The notes below the pieces were generated by a model, which was given only the letters and a program-made list of their open reading frames with translations, did not search any database and was not told the origin of the DNA. The position numbers and the translations under genes were made by a program. From contig DATAEK010000199.1 in the NCBI GenBank assembly GCA_036258055.1, positions 1 through 11,670 on the forward strand: DNA of 11,670 nucleotides, in the 5' to 3' direction. Positions 7,811 through 11,670 of the stretch are shown here, in pieces; position 1 is the stretch's first letter, and the number at the start of each line of letters is the position of its first letter. Origin of the DNA: DATAEK01 sp036258055. Lineage in GTDB: Bacteria > Acidobacteriota > Vicinamibacteria > Vicinamibacterales > 2-12-FULL-66-21.

Positions 7811-9346
7811 ATGCCAGTCCTTACAGAACCGTCCGCTGCCGGCCCGGCCGACGCGCTGAGCGCGTATTTCGAAGGCTCGGTGGAGCTGGTGCGCGCAATG
7901 GCCGACGTGCTCGACATCCGCACCCTGTTTCCACGCCTGTCAGCGATCGCGAGCAAGATGCTGCCGCACGATGCGCTTGCGCTGGCGTTCGTCGATCAGC
8001 ATGGCCAGCTCGTCGTTGAAGCGGCAACCGGCGATCTCCCCGACATGCCACCGTACTCGCCGGACGTGCCATTCCCTGAAGACTTCATCATCGATGATCT
8101 GGCGACGGAGGGATTGGCAGTGGCACGGGGGATGAACCCCACCGATCGGCTCGTTGCCCGCGGGTTCCGATCGGTCCTCGGAATGTCGGCACGGGTGGGC
8201 GAGGACGTGCTGGGAGTCGGGTTCTGGTCGAAGCAGCCGCACACCTATGAGGGCCGCGACGTACCGCTCGCCAGGCGCATTGTCGATCACATCGCGCTCG
8301 CGGTCTCGCACGAACGCCTCGCGGGCACCGCTCGTGCCACCGGCGTCGCACGCGCACGCACGGACGAGGTCGACAGCCGTCTGCGCACGCTGTCCGAGGA
8401 ACTGGGCTCCAGGATGCACACGCGCATCGTCGGCCGTTCGACCGAGTGGCAGGATGTGCTCAGGAAGGCGGCGCAGGTCGCAGAGACGGAAACGACCGTT
8501 CTGCTCACTGGTGAGTCTGGCACGGGCAAGGAGGTGGTGGCCCGGTTCATCCACCGCGCATCGCCGCGAAAGAACGGTCCGCTCATCGCGCTGAACTGCG
8601 CGGCATTGCCCGAGCAACTGCTCGAGGCGGAAGTCTTTGGCTACGAACGTGGCGCCTTCACCAGCGCGCAACACGCGAAGCCTGGCCAGATTGAGCTCGC
8701 CAGCGGGGGCGTGCTGTTCCTGGACGAGGTCACGGAGATGAGCCTGCCGGCCCAGGCGAAGTTCCTGCGCGTGCTGCAGGAGCGCGAGTTCCAGCGGCTG
8801 GGAGGCACCCGGCCGTTGAAGGCGAACATCCGCCTGATCGCGGCGACGAACCGCGATCTGCGAAAGGCGGTCGAGCGCGGTGACTTTCGTGAGGATCTCT
8901 TCTACCGGCTTCAGGTGTTCGACATTCGCATTTCGCCGCTGCGCGAGCGCCCGCCCGATATCCTCGCGCTGGCTGAGGTATTCCTTCAGGAGATCGGCAG
9001 ATCCCTCGGCCGGCCGCTGGCGGGTCTGACGCGTGATGCACGACGAACACTGCTCCAGTATGCCTGGCCAGGAAACGTGCGCGAGCTTCACAACGTGCTG
9101 GAACGTGCGGCCATTCTGTGCGAAGGCGGGCTCATTACCACGGAACATCTGGCGCTGCAATCCGATCGGAAGCCATTCGGTTCCGACTCCGCCGACCTGA
9201 GCGTCGCCGAACGCGCCACGATTGCGCAGGTCTTGCGCGACTGCCGCGGCAACAAGTCGAAGGCCGCACAGCGTCTTGGCTTGTCACGAACGCAGCTGTA
9301 CTCCCGCATGCGAAAGCACGGGCTCGAGGAAGCCGCCAGCGCGTAA
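7811..9346 (+). CDS. Sigma-54-dependent activator (GAF-AAA+-Fis HTH)
   Basis: A 511-aa enhancer-binding protein of the NorR/FhlA architecture that should use ATP hydrolysis to open promoters held by sigma-54 RNA polymerase. An N-terminal GAF domain (about 15-175) replaces a receiver, so input is probably a small molecule or redox signal rather than phosphorylation. A short helical linker leads to the AAA+ domain (about 205-440): Walker A GESGTGKE 234-241, sigma-54 contact loop GAFTSA 281-286 (usually GAFTGA), Walker B LFLDE ending at Asp305-Glu306, sensor I ATNRD 345-349, and FREDLFYRL 359-367 with the likely Arg finger. The C-terminus (about 462-508) is a Fis-type HTH containing NKSKAAQRLGLSRTQLY. 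The start is set by the strong ribosome site. The gene is separated from the two-component operon by a palindrome-containing gap and probably has its own promoter. Confidence 0.95.
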   Translation: MPVLTEPSAAGPADALSAYFEGSVELVRAMADVLDIRTLFPRLSAIASKMLPHDALALAFVDQHGQLVVEAATGDLPDMPPYSPDVPFPEDFIIDDLATEGLAVARGMNPTDRLVARGFRSVLGMSARVGEDVLGVGFWSKQPHTYEGRDVPLARRIVDHIALAVSHERLAGTARATGVARARTDEVDSRLRTLSEELGSRMHTRIVGRSTEWQDVLRKAAQVAETETTVLLTGESGTGKEVVARFIHRASPRKNGPLIALNCAALPEQLLEAEVFGYERGAFTSAQHAKPGQIELASGGVLFLDEVTEMSLPAQAKFLRVLQEREFQRLGGTRPLKANIRLIAATNRDLRKAVERGDFREDLFYRLQVFDIRISPLRERPPDILALAEVFLQEIGRSLGRPLAGLTRDARRTLLQYAWPGNVRELHNVLERAAILCEGGLITTEHLALQSDRKPFGSDSADLSVAERATIAQVLRDCRGNKSKAAQRLGLSRTQLYSRMRKHGLEEAASA

Positions 9347-9587
9347 CCGCGCAGCCGTCGTCGTCAAGGCGAGGGTGAGCGGCGGACAACGTCCTGGTGT
9401 TCAGCCTCACCGCGCTCACGGTGCTGGCCGGACACTCCGACGCCCCGGCTCCGACTCGCGCGGCCTGACCCTCAAGAATCGACGACCTTCGCCGGGAACG
9501 CCATCATTACCGCCGAAGCGCGTGGTGCGCGTGTGGCCGCGCAATGGTCGTTTGGTCGTGGTCTCGGTCATGGGCGAGAGGTTTGTG

Positions 9588-10343
9588 ATGTCCCGGCTCA
9601 TCGTAGCAGGCGCGACGGGGTCGCTCGGCCGCCACGTGGTGCGTCAGGCGCTCGCCGCCGGCCATGAGGTCACGGTGTTCGCCCGAACGCCGTCGAAGCT
9701 GCCACCCGAAGTCCTCCACCGCGTGTCCGTCCACACGGGCGACCTCCTCAGTGGCCTGCCTGTCGATCTCATCAGACGACAGGACGCGCTCATCAACTGC
9801 GCCGGCCATGTCGCCGAGGGCAAGATGTTCGTGAACCTGGTGGATCGGCTCGTCGCGAGCGTGGAGTGCCTGTCCCGGGCGGACCAGCCGGTCTGCTGGC
9901 TCCTGGCAGGCGCGGCGCTCCTCGACATCGATGCCTCGGGCCGTCGCGGCGTCGAGTTGCCCCGGTTGAAGTCCACATATTGGCCCCATCGGGCCAACTT
10001 CGAGCGGCTGAGCGCGGCGCGCCTCGACTGGCGTCTGCTCTGTCCGGGGCCGATGGTCGAAGAACCTGGCCTAGGGATTGATCGGTTGCGCCTCTCGCGC
10101 GACGCCCTGCCCGTTCATGTCCCCGCATGGGTCCCCGCCCTGCCGGGCCCACTGGCCCTCCCGGTGTTCGCGTCTCTCATCCCGCAGATGATCGTGCCGT
10201 ACGCAGACGCGGCTGCCCTGGTGCTCGCGAATCTCGACCGCGGCAACATCTTCTCCCGGCATCGTGTCGGTCTGGCTCTGCCCATCGGCAGCCGGGGGCG
10301 GAAGGCGCGCTGGTCGGCCAGGGCCGACGCCACACGGCGATGA
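9588..10343 (+). CDS. Atypical SDR / NAD(P)H-binding oxidoreductase-like protein
   Basis: A 251-aa protein with an N-terminal Rossmann fold. The glycine motif GATGSLG (residues 8-14) follows the first beta strand. Arg33 and Lys37 after the second strand (ARTPSKL) suggest preference for NADP(H) over NAD(H). The rest fits the atypical short-chain dehydrogenase or NmrA-like NAD(P)H-binding group, with NCAGHV (about 69-74) at the fourth strand and LLCPGPM near 150. I do not see the classical YxxxK catalytic pair, so it may be a redox sensor or a reductase of unknown substrate. ATG 9588 is preferred because GAGAGG (9576-9581) sits six bases upstream; ATG 9570 is in frame but lacks a site. It lies 241 bp after the activator in the same direction. 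Its substrate cannot be deduced. Confidence 0.83.
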   Translation: MSRLIVAGATGSLGRHVVRQALAAGHEVTVFARTPSKLPPEVLHRVSVHTGDLLSGLPVDLIRRQDALINCAGHVAEGKMFVNLVDRLVASVECLSRADQPVCWLLAGAALLDIDASGRRGVELPRLKSTYWPHRANFERLSAARLDWRLLCPGPMVEEPGLGIDRLRLSRDALPVHVPAWVPALPGPLALPVFASLIPQMIVPYADAAALVLANLDRGNIFSRHRVGLALPIGSRGRKARWSARADATRR

Positions 10344-10376
10344 CTCCTCCGCATCGGCGTTGCACACCGCAGGTCT

Positions 10377-10420
10377 CTTCGGCCTGGAATCCCGGAGACC
10401 CGATGCCGGTCGGGCCGAAG
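10377..10420 (+). repeat. Inverted repeat CTTCGGCC-N28-GGCCGAAG
   Basis: Perfect 8-bp arms at 10377-10384 and 10413-10420 lie 33 bp after the oxidoreductase stop. Smaller nested complementarities (CCCGA/TCGGG, GGTCTC/GAGACC) compete with it. The position suits an RNA hairpin at the 3' end of the transcript, but no T-run follows, so a classical intrinsic terminator is not supported. Confidence 0.3.
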
Positions 10421-10678
10421 GAAATGGCACGGTCCGAATGAGCACGGACGTGGCGAGAAGCCCTGACGAGTCGGGTTGCGGGGACGGGTCGCCCGTCCTG
10501 CCAGGTCCGCGACGAGCGGTGTCGGGGCGCTCGCCGGTCGCGCGGCTTGCGCACCGGCGCGTGCGATCGAGCAATGTGTGTGCTGCCAAGCAGCGGCCCC
10601 ACGATCGCGGCGCACGGTCAATTTCGGTAATTGACTGCACCGGCGAATGTTGTTCCGGCGCGCCCTGCACGCCAGGCA

Positions 10679-10693
10679 TGGCCCCGGCGTTGC
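10679..10693 (+). promoter_or_regulatory. Candidate sigma-54 (-24/-12) promoter
   Basis: TGGCCCC-GGCG-TTGC matches the consensus TGGCACG-N4-TTGC at nine of eleven fixed positions, including the invariant GG and GC at correct spacing. The predicted start, about 12 bases after the last C, is near 10705. That leaves a leader of about 33 bases that contains the ribosome site of the exported-protein gene. A sigma-54 activator is encoded about 1.3 kb upstream. Chance matches are more common in G+C-rich DNA, so this remains a candidate. Confidence 0.5.
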
Positions 10694-10726
10694 GGTGGGG
10701 TCGATCGTGACTGTTTCGAGATGCAT

Positions 10727-10731
10727 GGAGG
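10727..10731 (+). promoter_or_regulatory. Ribosome binding site GGAGG for GTG start at 10738
   Basis: GGAGG is followed by six bases and then GTG 10738, an ideal spacing. It supports the non-ATG start of the exported protein and fixes the reading frame over the antisense frames in the same place. Confidence 0.75.
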
Positions 10732-10737
10732 ACGCAA

Positions 10738-11268
10738 GTGGCCGAATCGCGTGACACATTCGACGCTCCCCGCGTACGACAGCCAATTGGGAGGGCTGGT
10801 GCCGGGATCCTGCTGTGCTGGTTCGTGGTGGCGCCGATGCCAGCCGCCGCGCAGGAGCACGGGGCACGGGTCACCGAGACCGTTGCAACGCGGTCCCAGA
10901 CGGACGTCAACCGGACCGAGGCGTTGAGCGAGAGAGTGGTCACGCGTCGGACCGAAACCAGCGACGGGGAAGACGTGGTGGTCGAAACGTACCTGCCCTC
11001 GATCGATGGCAACCGGCTCGCCCTCAGCCGGCGCGTCCGCCGAGTTACGACGGTGACGGCAGACGGGAGCCGGACCGTCGAAGAGACCGAAGCCCGCTCC
11101 CTGGCTAGCCCGGAAGACCCCACCATGCGTGCCGTGGAGCGATCCGTGACCACCGTACGCAAAAGCGGTCCCGATTCCTACGTGAGCGAGCGGCAGGAAT
11201 TCGAGCTGAACGGGAACGGCCGGTTCGTGCCCGTTCGCAAGGAAATCGTGCACCTGGGGCGCCGGTAA
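10738..11268 (+). CDS. Exported protein with three internal repeats, function unknown
   Basis: A 176-aa protein I cannot assign to a named family. Residues 1-20 are hydrophilic with several Arg; about 21-38 form a hydrophobic segment ending PAAA before Gln39, a good signal peptidase I site, so the mature protein of about 138 aa should be periplasmic or secreted. The mature part is rich in Thr, Val, Arg and Glu and shows three related units of about 35 residues (about 66-100, 101-136, 137-171). Each opens with a V-T-rich strand, has a Gly turn (SDGED, ADGSR, SGPDS) and continues into a Glu-rich strand, which suggests stacked beta-hairpins. The GTG start is backed by GGAGG six bases upstream. 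A sigma-54-like promoter lies just before, hinting at control by the activator encoded upstream. No Cys or catalytic motif is seen in the mature part. Confidence 0.75.
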   Translation: MAESRDTFDAPRVRQPIGRAGAGILLCWFVVAPMPAAAQEHGARVTETVATRSQTDVNRTEALSERVVTRRTETSDGEDVVVETYLPSIDGNRLALSRRVRRVTTVTADGSRTVEETEARSLASPEDPTMRAVERSVTTVRKSGPDSYVSERQEFELNGNGRFVPVRKEIVHLGRR

Positions 11269-11280
11269 CCGGCGACCCCA
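11255..11280 (+). terminator. G+C-rich hairpin enclosing the stop codon
   Basis: TGGGGCGCCGG (11255-11265) pairs with CCGGCGACCCCA (11269-11280) with one bulged A, leaving TAA, the stop codon of the exported-protein gene, as the loop. The stem is very stable, but no T-run follows. It could slow 3' decay or help end transcription; it is not a textbook intrinsic terminator. Confidence 0.35.
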
Positions 11281-11307
11281 CGCCGCCGGAACGGCCCTGC
11301 CGCCGAC

Positions 11308-11334
11308 TGGCGCGCAGCGCCGCCCGGCGGGCCA
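11308..11334 (+). repeat. Two adjacent small hairpins within TGGC/GCCA
   Basis: GGCGC-gca-GCGCC (11309-11321) is followed directly by GCCC-ggc-GGGC (11322-11332), and flanking TGGC and GCCA can close both. With the hairpin at 11255-11280 this gives a strongly structured 80-base stretch after the exported-protein gene. The sequence is only G and C with very few other bases, so chance pairing is likely enough to keep confidence low. Confidence 0.25.
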
Positions 11335-11359
11335 CCACTTCACCCGAGGACCCAGAACC

Positions 11360-11455
11360 ATGCGGCCGCTCGGCCTGCACGCCCACGAGCCGACCGTCTC
11401 CGAGATCCCCCGCAACCTCCCGCCGGGCGAGCTGGACGAGCACGCCATCGTCTAG
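11360..11455 (+). CDS. Possible 31-aa small ORF
   Basis: ATG 11360 opens a 31-codon frame ending in TAG 11453-11455. GAGGA (11346-11350) lies nine bases upstream, a usable but slightly distant ribosome site. The peptide is rich in His, Glu and Pro, with no membrane segment, and I do not recognise it. Its stop is six bases before ATG 11462 in the same frame, so it could act as a leader peptide or simply be a chance frame. Confidence 0.25.
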   Translation: MRPLGLHAHEPTVSEIPRNLPPGELDEHAIV

Positions 11456-11461
11456 GTCCCT

Positions 11462-11638
11462 ATGAATCCGACGCACCTCGTCATCCTCGGTACGTGCATC
11501 GTAGCGGCACCGGCCAGCGGCCTCTCTCAACAGGCTCCCATCCAGCACGGTGCCCGGACGATCTCGCGGCGGCCGCCCGACATGCTGACGCAGCTGACCT
11601 GCACCCTCGCGGTCAGAATGCCGCGATCGAGGCGCTGA
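11462..11638 (+). CDS. Possible exported protein start, frame probably disrupted
   Basis: The first 25 codons after ATG 11462 read as a plausible short signal peptide: a hydrophobic run (LVILGTCIVAAPA) then SGLSQQAP, with a possible cleavage before the Gln pair. The frame then becomes Arg- and Pro-rich and stops at 11636-11638. A second + frame (codons aligned on 11551) is open to the end of the window and reads as an Ala-rich helical protein there (AAIEALRGAQKLSFDLA at 11617-11667 or nearby). The pattern suggests one gene broken by a frameshift near 11550-11600, by mutation or by a sequence error. The ribosome site is weak (AGG at 11454-11456). Function is unknown. Confidence 0.3.
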   Translation: MNPTHLVILGTCIVAAPASGLSQQAPIQHGARTISRRPPDMLTQLTCTLAVRMPRSRR

Positions 11639-11670
11639 GGGGAGCGCAGAAGCTGTCGTTCGACCTCGCC

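Larger units (their letters stand above)
10344..10737. other. Intergenic region with inverted repeat and putative promoter
   Basis: A 394-bp stretch between the oxidoreductase and the exported-protein gene. It holds an 8-bp inverted repeat just after the oxidoreductase stop, a -24/-12-like element at 10679-10693 and a strong ribosome site at 10727-10731. Weak dyads lie at 10514-10532 (GAGCG/CGCTC) and 10550-10565 (CGCAC/GTGCG), roughly 115-165 bp before the -24 element, where sigma-54 activators often bind. A 90-codon frame from ATG 10438 has no ribosome site and an implausible composition, so I do not call it. Confidence 0.55.

Noticed and set aside
7940..9160. Long minus-strand open frame of 406 codons
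   Set aside because: It is opposite the GAF and AAA+ domains of the sigma-54 activator, whose motifs are unmistakable.
9523..9537. Second -24/-12-like sequence TGGTGCG-CGTG-TGGC before the oxidoreductase
   Set aside because: Only eight of eleven positions match and the -12 part lacks TTGC; expected often by chance at this G+C content.
10071..11548. Overlapping minus-strand frames (10071-11162, 10618-11448, 11105-11548)
   Set aside because: They overlap one another and the exported protein, which has a ribosome site and signal peptide; the antisense products show no domain.
1..11670. CRISPR array, tRNA, rRNA, insertion sequence or attachment site
   Set aside because: No regular spaced repeats, no cloverleaf or rRNA sequence, no transposase frame or terminal inverted repeats were seen.

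Overview
The window is G+C-rich (about two thirds by eye) and comes from a Gram-negative-type bacterium. All convincing genes lie on the + strand. They encode three regulatory proteins of a two-component system, a sigma-54 activator, an oxidoreductase and an exported protein. The very long kinase/ATPase/histidine-kinase fusion, FixJ-type regulator and sigma-54 activator together fit Acidobacteriota or Proteobacteria. I lean weakly to Acidobacteriota; no rRNA, tRNA or marker gene is present to decide it.

Layout. Positions 1-876 hold no gene I can support. A signalling operon follows: a 1859-aa soluble multidomain sensor histidine kinase (877-6456), a FixJ-like receiver/LuxR-type regulator whose start overlaps the kinase stop by four bases (6453-7097), and a stand-alone receiver domain (7134-7526). 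After a 284-bp gap containing a perfect 8+4+8 palindrome comes a GAF/AAA+/Fis-type sigma-54-dependent activator (7811-9346). An atypical short-chain dehydrogenase-like protein follows (9588-10343), then a 394-bp gap, then a small exported protein with three internal repeats (10738-11268). The last 400 bases hold hairpins, a possible 31-aa ORF and the start of a possible second exported protein whose reading frame looks broken.

How the parts may work together (inference). The histidine kinase probably senses a cytoplasmic signal through its GAF, PAS and ATPase/helical regions. It would phosphorylate the FixJ-like regulator, with the single receiver acting as a second acceptor or phosphate sink. 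The sigma-54 activator has no receiver domain, so its GAF domain, rather than the kinase, is its likely input. A -24/-12-like sequence (TGGCCCC-N4-TTGC, 10679-10693) lies at a sensible distance before the exported-protein gene, making that gene the best local candidate target.

The points most worth a second look are the kinase-like domain, which has lost residues needed for catalysis (a probable pseudokinase), the GAFTSA variant in the activator, the candidate sigma-54 promoter, and the triple-repeat exported protein.
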